A DNA stretch of 64,000 nt from Actinomycetota bacterium (GCA_030645495.1 JAUSLV010000016.1:96380-160379), one strand, 5' to 3'. Shown: positions 49,541-61,789, numbered from the stretch's first letter. Made by a program: numbers and translations. Notes: generated by a model from the sequence alone, not told the origin.

Positions 49541-50495
49541 CGACTTCATGCCGGTGGCGATCACCGATCGCAACGGCCTCGACGAATCGGTGCACTTCGG
49601 CGCGGTCGTCGGCCTTGGTGCGGACGGCCGGATCGACTTCGCCGTCGGCAACCCGCACACCGTCGTATATCCCCGCTCGTCGAACAAGCCGATGCAGGCC
49701 GTGGCGATGGTGCGGGCCGGGCTGCGCCTGCCGCCGAGCCTGTTGGCGCTCGTGTGCGCCAGCCACGATGGCACGCCCGCGCACACTGCCGGTGTTGTTC
49801 GCATCCTTGGCGGCGCGGGCCTCGGGCCCGAGGCGCTGGCGAACACTGCCTCGCTGCCGATCGACGAGGCCGCGGCCCGCGACGTGCTGCGCTCCGGTGG
49901 AGAGGGCACGCCGCTCCTCATGAACTGCAGCGGCAAGCACAGCGGAATGCTGGCCACCTGTGTGCACAACGGATGGGCGCTCGCCGATCCGCCGGATGGC
50001 TACCTCGCCGGCGACCACCCGCTGCAGGTTGCGATCACCGACGTGATCGACGAACTGTGTGGCGAGGCTCACGCGCACATCGGCGTCGACGGCTGTGGCG
50101 CCCCGGCGCACGCGATGTCGTTGGCCGGCCTGGCCCGGGCGTTTCGCGCCATCGCTGTCGGCGCTGCGGGCGACGCCGGTGCACAGGTGTACACCGCGAT
50201 GACCGAACACCCGGAGATGGTGGGCGGTGAGCGGCGCGACGTCACCGTGTTGATGCGCGGCGTGCCCGGGCTGCTGGCCAAGGACGGCGCCGACGGGGTC
50301 TTCGCCGGGGCGCTGCCCGACGGCCGTGCGTTCGCGCTGAAGATCGCCGACGGCGCCGAACGCGCCCGCCCGTCCGTGATCCTGGCCGCCCTGCGCGAGC
50401 TGGGCGTCGACACAAACGCCGTGACGCAGCAGATGGAGATACGGATCATGGGCCACGGTCGCACGGTCGGCACCGTCAGGGCGGTTGCTCCATGA
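49527..50495 (+). CDS. L-asparaginase II, Rhizobium etli type
   Basis: A 322-residue protein of the asparaginase II (class 3) family. YPRSSNKPMQA contains the Ser-x-x-Lys pair (Ser51, Lys54), and Ser79 in CASHDGTPAHT and Cys in MNCSGKHSGM match the R. etli enzyme's active-site and metal-cysteine positions. It hydrolyses asparagine to aspartate and ammonia in the cytoplasm. ATG 49527 overlaps the transporter stop by 14 nt; ATG 49548 is an alternative. Its stop overlaps the next gene by 4 nt. Confidence 0.87.
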   Translation: MAAPDDFMPVAITDRNGLDESVHFGAVVGLGADGRIDFAVGNPHTVVYPRSSNKPMQAVAMVRAGLRLPPSLLALVCASHDGTPAHTAGVVRILGGAGLGPEALANTASLPIDEAAARDVLRSGGEGTPLLMNCSGKHSGMLATCVHNGWALADPPDGYLAGDHPLQVAITDVIDELCGEAHAHIGVDGCGAPAHAMSLAGLARAFRAIAVGAAGDAGAQVYTAMTEHPEMVGGERRDVTVLMRGVPGLLAKDGADGVFAGALPDGRAFALKIADGAERARPSVILAALRELGVDTNAVTQQMEIRIMGHGRTVGTVRAVAP

Positions 50496-51445
50496 GCATC
50501 CCGTTCGTCAGCCCTCCCGAGCCGCGCTACGGCGAAGTGCAGCAGGTGGCACCGCACGTGCGCCGGGTGATCGCCAAGAACCCGTCGAAGTTCACCGCGA
50601 TCGGTACTGGCACCTACATCATCGGCAGCGGCGAGGTGGCCGTCATCGACCCCGGCCCCACGCTGGTCTCGCACCGCGAGGCCCTGGCCGCCGCACTCGA
50701 GGGTCACACCGTTACCGCGATCCTCGTCACCCATTGCCACTCCGACCACTCGCCACTGGCGGCGTGGCTGCACGAGCGCTCCGGGGCACCCACCGTGTGT
50801 TTCGGGCCGCACGTGGTGGACGCGACGTGGGTGGACGACGACGACGCACCTCACGAGAAGGACCCCGACGAACCCGAGCCCGAGGAGGAGCACGGCGAGG
50901 AGGGGCACGACCTCGCGTTCGAACCCGACCGGCGCGTCACCGACGGCGATCTGGCCGCGAGCGGCGACGGGTGGACGATCCGCGCGCTGCACACTCCCGG
51001 CCACACCAGCAACCACACCTGCTACGTCCTGGAGGAGCAGCGAGCGTTGTTCACCGGCGACCACATCATGGGCTGGAGCACCTCGGTGATCGCCCCGCCC
51101 GATGGCGACATGCGCGCCTACCTCGCCTCGCTCGCCAAGGTGCAGGCGTTGGCGCCCGCCACGCTGTGGCCCACGCACGGTGCGCCGATCACCGACGTGC
51201 ATCCGTTCGTCGACGCGTTCATCACCCACCGGTTGGATCGCGAGGCGAACATCCTGGCCGCGGTGCGCGGCGGCGAGGCGTTGATCCCCGACATCGTGCG
51301 GCGGCTGTACGTGGGCGTGAACGAGAAGCTCTACCGGGCTGCCGGGCGCAGCGTGCTGGCACACCTGATGAAGCTGGTGGCCGATGGGCTGGTGACGTTC
51401 GAGGGCAGCCAGCCCGGGGTGAAGACCCGGTACTTCCCCGCCTAG
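50492..51445 (+). CDS. Metallo-beta-lactamase-fold hydrolase (LACTB2/RNase-Z-like class)
   Basis: A 317-residue MBL-fold protein. The metal motif is THCHSDHSPLAAW, followed by TPGHTSNHTCY, FTGDHIMGW and a final PTHGAP. A winged-helix-like C-terminal part (SVLAHLMKLVADGLV) agrees with the LACTB2 class, whose members include nucleases and thioester hydrolases. An acidic insert of about 25 residues (DEPEPEEEHGEEGHD) is unusual. It ends overlapping the disA stop in a convergent arrangement. Confidence 0.85.
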   Translation: MSIPFVSPPEPRYGEVQQVAPHVRRVIAKNPSKFTAIGTGTYIIGSGEVAVIDPGPTLVSHREALAAALEGHTVTAILVTHCHSDHSPLAAWLHERSGAPTVCFGPHVVDATWVDDDDAPHEKDPDEPEPEEEHGEEGHDLAFEPDRRVTDGDLAASGDGWTIRALHTPGHTSNHTCYVLEEQRALFTGDHIMGWSTSVIAPPDGDMRAYLASLAKVQALAPATLWPTHGAPITDVHPFVDAFITHRLDREANILAAVRGGEALIPDIVRRLYVGVNEKLYRAAGRSVLAHLMKLVADGLVTFEGSQPGVKTRYFPA

Positions 51446-52431
51446 ATGTACTGATCGAGGATGCTCGACTCGGTGAGGCGGTCGAGCGTGTCTTTCACCG
51501 CCTGCGCTGTGCGCGCATCGACACCGGGTGTGTGGGCGATCTCGGCCGCCGTGGCGCGCATGAGGCGTGACAGCTCACCGAAATGGTCGACGATCGCGAA
51601 CGCGTGTTGTTGCCCCAGGCGAGGCACTCGGCTGAGCAGGCGCAATCCGCGCGGCGCGACCGCAGCGTCGCCGGCGGGCGGCACGGCATCGGGGTTGGTG
51701 AGCGCGGGGTAGTCGGCCTGCACCAGTTCGAGCTCGTCGTTGAGCGAGTTGAACACTTCCTCCAGCTGCAGACGCAGCAACCGGGCATCGACGCCCAGCT
51801 CGACGATCATGGTCTCGATCTCGGCCGCGATCTGGCGAACCATCTGGCCGCGCTGCAACACGGCCGCGACATCGCGCACGGTGGCCACGTCTTCGATCTC
51901 GAGCATGGTGAGCTCGCTGGTGGCGTCGTCGAGCTTCTCCTTGTAGCGCTCGAGCGTTTGCAATGCCTGGTTGGCGCGGTCGAGCAGGCGACCGATGTCT
52001 TGCAGCTGGCGACGCATGCCACCCGCGTAGACGTTGATGACGCTCATCTCTTCGCTGACGCTGATCACCGGGACGCCCAGCGACAGCGCGACACGCTCGG
52101 CGGTGCGGTGGCGGGTGCCGGTTTCGGAAGTGGGCACCGTGGGGTCGGGGACGAGGTGCACGTTCGCTCGAGCGATACGCGTGCCGTCGTCGGTGACGAT
52201 GATCGCGCCGTCCATCTTGGCCAGCTCGCTGAGCCGCTGGGGGGTGTACTCGGCGTCGAGCAGGAAGCCGCCGCTGCAGATCGCCAGCACCTTCGGCTCG
52301 TCGGACACCACCACGAGCGCGCCCATCTTGGCGCGCACGATGCGGTCGATCCCGTCGCGCAAGCCGGTGCCCGGCGCCACGCGGGCGAGGGCCGAATGCA
52401 ACGCGTCGTTGGGCGTGGGCTGCAGCGGCAT
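51442..52431 (-). CDS. disA: DNA integrity scanning diadenylate cyclase DisA
   Basis: A 329-residue DisA. The DAC domain carries DGA (Asp74-Gly75-Ala76 in AKMDGAIIVTDDG) and RHR (Arg107-His108-Arg109 in GTRHRTAERVA). A long helical spine follows, and a helix-hairpin-helix domain at the C terminus (RLLSRVPRLG, EIAHTPGVDA). It makes c-di-AMP from two ATP and pauses on branched DNA. It is 9 nt downstream of radA, the arrangement known in actinobacteria and Firmicutes. All catalytic motifs are intact. Confidence 0.95.
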   Translation of the reverse strand: MPLQPTPNDALHSALARVAPGTGLRDGIDRIVRAKMGALVVVSDEPKVLAICSGGFLLDAEYTPQRLSELAKMDGAIIVTDDGTRIARANVHLVPDPTVPTSETGTRHRTAERVALSLGVPVISVSEEMSVINVYAGGMRRQLQDIGRLLDRANQALQTLERYKEKLDDATSELTMLEIEDVATVRDVAAVLQRGQMVRQIAAEIETMIVELGVDARLLRLQLEEVFNSLNDELELVQADYPALTNPDAVPPAGDAAVAPRGLRLLSRVPRLGQQHAFAIVDHFGELSRLMRATAAEIAHTPGVDARTAQAVKDTLDRLTESSILDQYI

Positions 52432-52440
52432 GGCAGGAGT

Positions 52441-53799
52441 CTACGAGCCGGCGCGACCCGACAGACCGGCGGCGACGAGTGCCTCGGCGACCGAGCCGAC
52501 GCGGGTGAGTGCAATGCCCGTGGTGCTGCGCGGCGAGTTGGCAGGCACGATGGCGCGGGTGAAGCCCATGCGCGCAGCCTCGGCCAGGCGCCGCTCGGCA
52601 TGGGCGACCTGGCGCACCTCGCCGGCCAGGCCGACCTCGCCGAACACCACCACCTCGGGCAGCAGCGGCCGCTCGGTGAGCGCGCTGACGAGCGCGGTGC
52701 ACAGCGCGAGATCGGCCCCCGGTTCGGTGAGGCGCACACCGCCGACCGCCGAGGCGAACACCTCGAACTCGCCCATCACCATCCGCGCCCGCCGTTCGAG
52801 CACGGCCAGCAGCAGCGCCAGCCGCCCACCATCGAGCCCTTGCGCGCTGCGCCGTGGGGGTACGCCAGTGGCATGCACCTTGTTGGTGAGCGCCTGCACC
52901 TCCACCAGCAATGGCCGCTGCCCTTCGAGCGTGGGCGTGATGGCCGAGCCGGGCACGCCGGTGCGCCGGTCGGTGAGGAACAGGCTGCTGGCATCGGGCA
53001 CGCCCACCAGCCCCTCACCCTCCATCGCGAACACACCCAGCTCGTTGGTGGGGCCGAAGCGGTGCTTGGTGGCGCGCAGCAGGCGCAGCGAGTGGTGCCG
53101 GTCGCCCTCGAAGCTGAGCACCGTGTCGACGATGTGCTCGAGCACCCGTGGCCCGGCGAGCCCGCCCTCTTTGGTGACGTGACCCACCATCAACACCGGA
53201 AGGTTGCGACGCTTGGCCTCGGCCACGAGCCGGTGCGCGCAGCCGCGCACCTGCACGACGCTGCCCGGCGCCGAGGGCACCGCAGGGTCGGCGATGGTTT
53301 GGATGCTGTCGATCACCACCAGTTGCGGCTGCACCGCATCGATCGCCGCGAGGATGTGGGGCAGCGAGGTTTCGGGCAGCAGCCACAGCTCGGGACGCAC
53401 GGCATCGAGCCGCTCGGCGCGTAGCCGCACCTGCTGGGCGCTCTCTTCGGCGCTGACGTACAGCGTGCGCTGTGGCCATTTGGCCAGCAACTGCAGCAGC
53501 AACGTGCTCTTGCCGATGCCCGGCTCGCCCCCGAGCAGCGTGACCGACCCGGGCACCAGCCCGCCGCCGAGCACGCGATCGAGTTCGGCGATGCCGGTGG
53601 GGTGTGGCTGCGAACACTGCGCGTCGACCTGGCCGATCGGCATCGCCGGTGACGACGGGCCGGTTGGCGCGGCCACCGGCGCGCCCTCGGTCTCTTCGAC
53701 CAGCGAGTTCCATGCTTCGCACACGGCGCAGCGCCCGCCCCACTTGGGGGTGGCGCTGGCGCACTCGGTACAGCGATAGACGACACGTGATTTGCCCAT
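52441..53799 (-). CDS. radA: DNA repair protein RadA/Sms
   Basis: A 452-residue RadA. The zinc finger uses Cys10, Cys13, Cys24, Cys27; Walker A is GEPGIGKST (91-99); Walker B is LVVIDSIQTI; the C-terminal Lon-like domain is complete. The RadA-specific KNRFG motif reads K-H-R-F-G (245-249), with His for Asn. RadA promotes branch migration and interacts with DisA. ATG 53799 is preferred to the GTG 9 nt upstream. It precedes disA in the same operon. Confidence 0.94.
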   Translation of the reverse strand: MGKSRVVYRCTECASATPKWGGRCAVCEAWNSLVEETEGAPVAAPTGPSSPAMPIGQVDAQCSQPHPTGIAELDRVLGGGLVPGSVTLLGGEPGIGKSTLLLQLLAKWPQRTLYVSAEESAQQVRLRAERLDAVRPELWLLPETSLPHILAAIDAVQPQLVVIDSIQTIADPAVPSAPGSVVQVRGCAHRLVAEAKRRNLPVLMVGHVTKEGGLAGPRVLEHIVDTVLSFEGDRHHSLRLLRATKHRFGPTNELGVFAMEGEGLVGVPDASSLFLTDRRTGVPGSAITPTLEGQRPLLVEVQALTNKVHATGVPPRRSAQGLDGGRLALLLAVLERRARMVMGEFEVFASAVGGVRLTEPGADLALCTALVSALTERPLLPEVVVFGEVGLAGEVRQVAHAERRLAEAARMGFTRAIVPANSPRSTTGIALTRVGSVAEALVAAGLSGRAGS

Positions 53800-53843
53800 G
53801 CGCGGCACCCTACGCAGGGGGTGTTACACGGTGGCGTGGGTGA

Positions 53844-54635
53844 TCAGCGCCAGGTGGCCGGGCGGCGCATGGCGCGCTGGCGGCGGGCCTTGGCGACGAA
53901 GGCGATGAACCCCGTCGCGGCGATGACCCACAGCACCAGCAGGATCAGCGCGATGGTGGCGATCAGCCCCCACCCGCTGGACGCCTGGCCCTGCGCCTGC
54001 ACGAACACCGACGAGAGGTCGACCGGGGTGCCGTCCATCGGTACGGTCCACTCCAGCCCGTCGCCGGTTGCTGGTGTCGTTCCGACGCCCGACTTGGTGA
54101 TCTTGCCGGGCAGATCGGCGGTCAGCCGGAAGGTGACGACGCTGTTGGGGTCGAGCCCGGCGGCAGTGACATCGTCGAGGTACGGCGTGCCGCCGATCGC
54201 GGCGAGCACGTCGGGGTCGGCAAAGGCATCGAGGCCACCATCGACCTTCAACACGCCGGTGAGCGCGGTGGTGATGTCGTTGTCGGTGACGTTCTGCGTG
54301 ATCGCCACCTCGTGCAGCGGCCCACCTGCACCGTTCAGCGACCGCAGCAGGGCCGTGGCCTCTTCAGCGGTGGCGAACTCATGGGTCAGCACCACCTGCA
54401 GGCCGCCGTCGGCCGTCGGGGCAGGTGCCGTGACCAGCCAGCCCGCCGCGGTGGCGTCGTCGAAGCGCAGGTCGTCGGCCAGGCCAGGTGCCTGGTCGAC
54501 GACCTCGCGGTCCGCCGTGACCGTCAGCGCGATGCTGCCGCTGCCGTCGGGTTGCATCGTCACATTGACCGATGCCTCGACCTTGCAGGCCGTCAGTGTG
54601 AGCGCGGCGGCGAGGAGGAGAATGGCGCGTTGCAT
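53844..54635 (-). CDS. LppM-like lipoprotein with C-terminal membrane helix
   Basis: A 263-residue protein with lipobox LTLTAC at residues 12-17, a beta-rich external domain (VNVTMQPDGSGSIALTVTAD, later VVTFRLTADLPGKI) and a C-terminal helix (WGLIATIALILLVLWVIAA) with a basic end. The organisation resembles mycobacterial LppM (DUF3153), but the match is only by pattern. It is followed by radA after a 44-bp gap. Confidence 0.65.
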   Translation of the reverse strand: MQRAILLLAAALTLTACKVEASVNVTMQPDGSGSIALTVTADREVVDQAPGLADDLRFDDATAAGWLVTAPAPTADGGLQVVLTHEFATAEEATALLRSLNGAGGPLHEVAITQNVTDNDITTALTGVLKVDGGLDAFADPDVLAAIGGTPYLDDVTAAGLDPNSVVTFRLTADLPGKITKSGVGTTPATGDGLEWTVPMDGTPVDLSSVFVQAQGQASSGWGLIATIALILLVLWVIAATGFIAFVAKARRQRAMRRPATWR

Positions 54636-54655
54636 CGCACCATTCTGCCAGCCGG

Positions 54656-55213
54656 TTACGCGTACTTGGGGTACGTGTCGGTGAGCAGGTAGAGGTAGGC
54701 GCTCACGCGGGAGCCGTAGCGCTGGGCCTTCAACAAGAAGTCGAACATGCCCCGCGGCTGGTTGCCGGTGAACAGGATCGCGAACCAGGTGCCGATGCCG
54801 ACGAAGATCGCGGCGATGGCGACGAGGATCATCAGCAGGATCGCGGGGATGGCGTAGATGAGCCGCAGCCCAACGCTGAGCCGATTGGCCGGGGCGTCGT
54901 CCCAGTCGAGGACGAACGCGACCGGCTCGTCCTTCTTCTCGAAGCCGAAGTTCGGGTACGTGTCGTACATCATCCCCGCGTAGGCGTACGCCCTGACTTC
55001 CCAATCGATGCATCCGCGGGAGAGATCCCACAGCGAGCGATTGCGCTTGCCGGTGAACACGACGATGAACCACTGCACGAGCCCCAACATCTGAGCCAGA
55101 CGGCTGAGGGCACTCACGATGATGAGATGCGGAATCGCCCACAGCAGTCGGAACGCGTTGGTGAGCCGATTTCGTGGGCTCGTGTACTCGATGTCAAGGG
55201 AAACTGCACTCAC
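54656..55213 (-). CDS. DUF4389 membrane protein
   Basis: A 185-residue protein with two repeated units, each NRLTNAFRLLWAIPHLI-like (second: NRLSVGLRLIYAIPAIL), a pair of hydrophobic helices and FTGKRNRSLWDLSRG or FTGNQPRGMFDFLLK. This double repeat is the DUF4389 plan. The GTG start is supported by GGGAGG 10 nt upstream. The function of the family is unknown. It lies between clpC and the LppM-like gene. Confidence 0.82.
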   Translation of the reverse strand: MSAVSLDIEYTSPRNRLTNAFRLLWAIPHLIIVSALSRLAQMLGLVQWFIVVFTGKRNRSLWDLSRGCIDWEVRAYAYAGMMYDTYPNFGFEKKDEPVAFVLDWDDAPANRLSVGLRLIYAIPAILLMILVAIAAIFVGIGTWFAILFTGNQPRGMFDFLLKAQRYGSRVSAYLYLLTDTYPKYA

Positions 55214-55261
55214 TGGAAGAACCTCCCGCTATGTGGTTGTCGCGGCGGGAGAATAGCGCAG

Positions 55262-57829
<2,568 letters not shown>

Positions 57830-57933
57830 GGCGGAAGTGTATCGGTCGTTGCGCGGACGGCACATCGCATTGCAGCCCTCCCGACCCCTCGGTAGCCTGA
57901 CGGGACGAGTCGGTACGGAAGGTGGTTGCAGCG

Positions 57934-58983
57934 GTGAACCTACGTGGGCTCGGTTTGGTTGCCCTCGCGGCGCTCACGGTGGGGTGCACCAGCGCGTCGT
58001 CGGCCGCACCCGACTCGACCTCCACCACGCTGGCCCTGTCCGGTCTGCCCACGTCGGCCAGCACCGTGCCTCCCGTCACGGCGGCACCTACCACCACGAC
58101 CACCGTCTTCGACCTGCAGGCGATCCCCGGCCGTCATATCGGCGCGATCCCCGAGGACGAAACCGTGCTGTGCCCCCAGGCCGCCGACGTTCCGATCGCA
58201 GGCGAGCTGCTGGCCATGCCCGACTATCCAAATCGGCCCACCAGCCTCCAGCGTGCGGCCGATCCGGCGGCGCCGCTTCTGGTGGTGTTCCACGGCCAGC
58301 ACGGTTGCATCCAGAACGTCCAGAGCCGATCCGACCTCGACGTGATGTACGCCGCTGCCGGTGTGCACGTGCTGTGGCTGTCGGGTGAGCCGGTACCCAC
58401 CCGTTCATGGCGGGTCAACAACGGCTGCTGCGAGCCGGCCGACACCAAAGGCATCAACGACAAGCCGTACATCGAGGCCGCGATGGCCGCCGCCCGAGCG
58501 GCGGGTCTCACCTCCACCACCGTGCTCGCGATCGGCGTCTCGAACGGGGGCGGCATGGCCATCACGGCCGGCTGTGCATACCCCGAGCTGTTCACCGGCG
58601 TCGTCGTGGTAGCTGGCTGGATCTCGTCGTCGTGCGGTCGCGCGTCGCAGTCGATGTTGGCCTTCGGCGGTTCGCTCGACCAGAGCCTGGGTTCGCGAAC
58701 GGCTGCTGGGATCACCGACATGTGGCGCAGCAGTGTTGTCGACTGTCCGGCAGAGCCAATGATCGAGACGTACGAAGCACGCACCACCACCACGTGGTGG
58801 GGTTGCACCGACAACACTGTGGTGCGCCTCGTGCAGCTCGAAGGCGTGCCGCACGTGTGGCCGAAGTTCACGTTCTACGACATGGACGACGACATCATCC
58901 TGTTCGCGCTCGGCAAGTACGCCACCGGCGATTGGATCGGCGATTCGGGTGTTCCGTTGGGAGGCACCCCTCTGTTGCCCTAA
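57934..58983 (+). CDS. Esterase lipoprotein, PHB-depolymerase-like
   Basis: A 349-residue alpha/beta-hydrolase with an N-terminal lipobox (AALTVGC) and a Ser/Thr/Pro linker. LLVVFHGQHGC gives the oxyanion-hole strand, the nucleophile elbow is IGVSNGGGMA, and VRLVQLEGVPHVWP contains the likely catalytic His. Eight further Cys suggest disulfides. It resembles LpqC/PHB depolymerase-type esterases. GTG 57934 is preferred over GTG 57922 because GGAAGG precedes it at the right distance. It acts on the outer face of the membrane. Confidence 0.8.
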   Translation: MNLRGLGLVALAALTVGCTSASSAAPDSTSTTLALSGLPTSASTVPPVTAAPTTTTTVFDLQAIPGRHIGAIPEDETVLCPQAADVPIAGELLAMPDYPNRPTSLQRAADPAAPLLVVFHGQHGCIQNVQSRSDLDVMYAAAGVHVLWLSGEPVPTRSWRVNNGCCEPADTKGINDKPYIEAAMAAARAAGLTSTTVLAIGVSNGGGMAITAGCAYPELFTGVVVVAGWISSSCGRASQSMLAFGGSLDQSLGSRTAAGITDMWRSSVVDCPAEPMIETYEARTTTTWWGCTDNTVVRLVQLEGVPHVWPKFTFYDMDDDIILFALGKYATGDWIGDSGVPLGGTPLLP

Positions 58984-58993
58984 CCTTGCCAGC

Positions 58994-59974
58994 GTGTCAT
59001 CCGCCCCGATGTTCGCGCTGCCCTCGCACGCTGCGGATCTGGCGCGGATCGAAGCGGCGCTGAAGGAGTCGGTGCAGACCCCCGACCCGTACCTCAGCGA
59101 GATCGCCTCGCACCTCATCGTGGCCGGTGGCAAGCGACTTCGTCCGATCCTCACCGTGGTGGCGGCCCAGGTGGCCGGCGCCGCGGATGCCGAGCTGCAC
59201 GAGCGGTCGGTGCAGGGAGGCATCTCGTGCGAGCTGGTGCAGACCGGTTCGCTGTACCACGACGACGTGATGGACGAGGCCGACACGCGCCGCGGCGTCG
59301 ACACGGTGAACGCCAAGTGGGGCAACCTTCAGGCCATCCTCGCCGGCGACTTCCTGCTGTCGCGGGCGTCGGAGATCGCGGCCTCGTTGGGCACCGAGGT
59401 TGCCGGCCTGCTGGCGCGCACGATCGGCCGCCTGTGCGAAGGGCAGATCGAAGAGCTGCGCCACACCTACAACGCGGCCCGGCCCGAGGCCAGCTACGCC
59501 AGCAGCATCAGCGGCAAGACCGCCTCGCTCTACGCGACCGCGGCCCGCATCGGCGGCTTGGTGGCAGGGTTCGAGCGGCCGGTCATCGATGCGCTCACCG
59601 AGTACGGCGAGGCGTTCGGCATGGTGTTCCAGATCGTCGACGACCTGCTCGACATCACCGCCACCGACGAGCAGCTGGGCAAGCCGGCCGGCCACGACAT
59701 GGTGCAGGGCGTGTACACGCTGCCGGTGCTGCGCACGCTGCAGGCCGGGGGTGTCGCCGCAGTCGAGCTGCTGGCCCTGCTGGGCAAGCCGCTCGACGGC
59801 GCCGAGCGGGAGAAGGCGCTGTCCATCGTGCGCTCGAACGGCGGCGTGACGTCGTCGATGGCCGTTGCCCGCGAGTGGGCGGCACGTGCCGAGGCGGCGT
59901 GCGAGCTGCTGCCCCCGACGCCGGCCACCGACGTGCTGTTCACCGCACCGTCGGCCCTGCTCGCCACGCTCTGA
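58994..59974 (+). CDS. Polyprenyl (all-trans) diphosphate synthase
   Basis: A 326-residue prenyltransferase. The first aspartate-rich motif is YHDDVMDEADTRRG (Asp90, Asp91, Asp94), the second is FQIVDDLLDITA. GGKRLRPILTVVAA at about 45-58 is the upstream basic motif. It extends isoprenyl chains, probably for menaquinone side chains. The GTG start lies 10 nt after the esterase stop. It lies near the GGR-like gene, consistent with quinone or carotenoid metabolism. Confidence 0.92.
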   Translation: MSSAPMFALPSHAADLARIEAALKESVQTPDPYLSEIASHLIVAGGKRLRPILTVVAAQVAGAADAELHERSVQGGISCELVQTGSLYHDDVMDEADTRRGVDTVNAKWGNLQAILAGDFLLSRASEIAASLGTEVAGLLARTIGRLCEGQIEELRHTYNAARPEASYASSISGKTASLYATAARIGGLVAGFERPVIDALTEYGEAFGMVFQIVDDLLDITATDEQLGKPAGHDMVQGVYTLPVLRTLQAGGVAAVELLALLGKPLDGAEREKALSIVRSNGGVTSSMAVAREWAARAEAACELLPPTPATDVLFTAPSALLATL

Positions 59975-59993
59975 TCTCGCCGGGCCCTGGGCG

Positions 59994-60404
59994 TCAGCCC
60001 TCGGCCGAGCAGCAGATCTCCAGCTCCATCCCGTCGGGGTCGCGGAAGAACAGCGACCACTCGGGGCCCAGCCGCTGGATCTCGCCGACTTCGGCGCCGG
60101 CGGCAACCAGCCGGTCGCGAGTGGTCTCCAGCGCGCCCAGCGAATCGACCGCCAGCGCGTAGTGGTCGATCGCGCCGCGCCCGCCCTGACGTGTGCGCTC
60201 GCCGATGATCTCGCCGGCGGCGACCTCGAAGATGTTCAGCGCCGCCCCGCCGCCGACGTCGAGGATGATCATCCGCGGATGGTCGGGGGTGGCGTCCATC
60301 TCGAACTGCTTCGTCGCCTCGAACACGGCGGCATAGAAGGCCACCAGCCGGTCGAGATCCGGGGTCAGCGTCGCGACGTGGTTGAAGCCGGTGGTGAACG
60401 GCAT
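59994..60404 (-). CDS. VOC-family (glyoxalase/bleomycin-resistance) protein
   Basis: A 136-residue protein with two beta-alpha-beta-beta-beta modules: FNHVATLTPDLDRLVAFYAA and IDHYALAVDSLGALETTRDR, each opening with the metal His, and Glu in GMELEICC. It is a typical single VOC domain; the ligand or reaction is unknown. It lies downstream of the GGR gene on the same strand and ends convergent to the polyprenyl synthase. Confidence 0.82.
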   Translation of the reverse strand: MPFTTGFNHVATLTPDLDRLVAFYAAVFEATKQFEMDATPDHPRMIILDVGGGAALNIFEVAAGEIIGERTRQGGRGAIDHYALAVDSLGALETTRDRLVAAGAEVGEIQRLGPEWSLFFRDPDGMELEICCSAEG

Positions 60405-60493
60405 CGGGGGCACCCTCCTCAGTGACGAGCGGGCACCATGTTCCCACGCATCCGCTCGCTGGTCGACGGGTGGTGCCGCCAGTGGGTGGGGCG

Positions 60494-61789
60494 TCAGGCG
60501 TTGGGTGCCAGTTTCACCAGCCTGGCCGCGGCCTTGTAGGCCAGCTCGGCGGGGCCCTTCTCGTCTTCCCGGAGCAGGTTGGCCATGATGCGCAGCACCC
60601 ACTCCATCAACGTGCGGCTGTGCATGCCCACGCGCGTGAGCTCGCGCATCAGCGCCGGCCGGCCGATGACGCGGGCGAACAGGCGGGCCACCTTGAAGTA
60701 GTCGGCGTACTCGTCGTCGAGCATGCGGGTGTACTGCTGCAGCGCCGCCGGGTCGTTGTTGACGAGCGCCTCGTGCAGCACCTGTGCCGCCATCCGGGCG
60801 GTCTCGTAGGCGTAGTCGATGCCTTCGCCGTTGAACGGGTTGACGCTGCCGGCGGCATCGCCGACGACGAGGTAGCTGGGGCCGGCCTTGGGCCCCACGG
60901 ATCCGCCCATCGGGATGCGGCCGCTGGTGGCCTTCACCTCCGGGTTGCCGGGGTCGATCTGCCACCGCTCGGCCACCTGGTGGGCGTACGCGTCCAGCAG
61001 GTGGGTGGTGTTGACGCTCTTGAAGTCGCGGAACGTGGACAGCAGGCCGACGCCGATGTTCACCGTGCCGTCGCCCACCGGGAAGATCCAGCCGTAGCCG
61101 GGCATCGGGTTGCCGTTGCGGTCCTTCACGTCGAGGGCCGATTCGATCCACGGGTCGTCGTGCTTGGGCGACTGCCAGTAGGTGCGGATGGCGGTGCCGT
61201 ACGGCCACTCGCGGGTGCGGAAGGTGCCCAGCGCGCGGCCGAAGCGGCTGTTCGCGCCGTCGGCCACCACCACGTACTTGGCGTGGATGTCGCGGGCGGG
61301 GCCGTACTTGCTCTGCACGGTGGCGCCGCGCACGAACCCGCGGTCGACGATGGGCTGCACGGCTTCGTGGCCCTGGAGCAGCGTGGCGCCGGCGGCCTCC
61401 GCGTTCAGCGCCACCATCTGATCGAGGTCGCGACGGCGCACGACGTAACCGTGCTGCGGATAGATGGAGTGACTGGGCCACTGCAGCTCGAGCTCGCGGC
61501 CCATGCCGGTGGCGCGCAGCCCGTGGTAGCGGTGGTACGGCAACAACGCCTCGGTGAGGCCCATCTCCTGCAGCTGGTACACCGCCCGCGGAGTGAGGCC
61601 GTCGCCGCAGGTCTTCTCGCGCGGGAAGGTCTTGCGCTCGACGATGGTGACGTCGTGGCCGGCACGGGCCAACCAGTAGCCGGCCGCGGCGCCGGCGGGG
61701 CCACCACCGATCACGAGCACCTCGGTGGTGGCGGGCGCCGTGCCCGAAGGTTCGTCGGCGGGGTCGGGGGTGGACGCTGTGTCGGTCAC
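60494..61789 (-). CDS. Geranylgeranyl reductase-family flavoprotein
   Basis: A 431-residue FAD protein. The GxGxxG motif is VIGGGPAGAAAGYWLARAG (about 27-45), followed by ERKTFPREKTCGDGLTPRAV, the signature of the GGR family, and VGDAAGSVNPFNGEGIDYA near the C terminus. It probably reduces double bonds in isoprenoid chains (menaquinone or membrane lipids). GTG 61789 is preferred to the in-frame GTG at 61828 because a terminator-like hairpin occupies 61801-61828. Confidence 0.86.
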   Translation of the reverse strand: MTDTASTPDPADEPSGTAPATTEVLVIGGGPAGAAAGYWLARAGHDVTIVERKTFPREKTCGDGLTPRAVYQLQEMGLTEALLPYHRYHGLRATGMGRELELQWPSHSIYPQHGYVVRRRDLDQMVALNAEAAGATLLQGHEAVQPIVDRGFVRGATVQSKYGPARDIHAKYVVVADGANSRFGRALGTFRTREWPYGTAIRTYWQSPKHDDPWIESALDVKDRNGNPMPGYGWIFPVGDGTVNIGVGLLSTFRDFKSVNTTHLLDAYAHQVAERWQIDPGNPEVKATSGRIPMGGSVGPKAGPSYLVVGDAAGSVNPFNGEGIDYAYETARMAAQVLHEALVNNDPAALQQYTRMLDDEYADYFKVARLFARVIGRPALMRELTRVGMHSRTLMEWVLRIMANLLREDEKGPAELAYKAAARLVKLAPNA

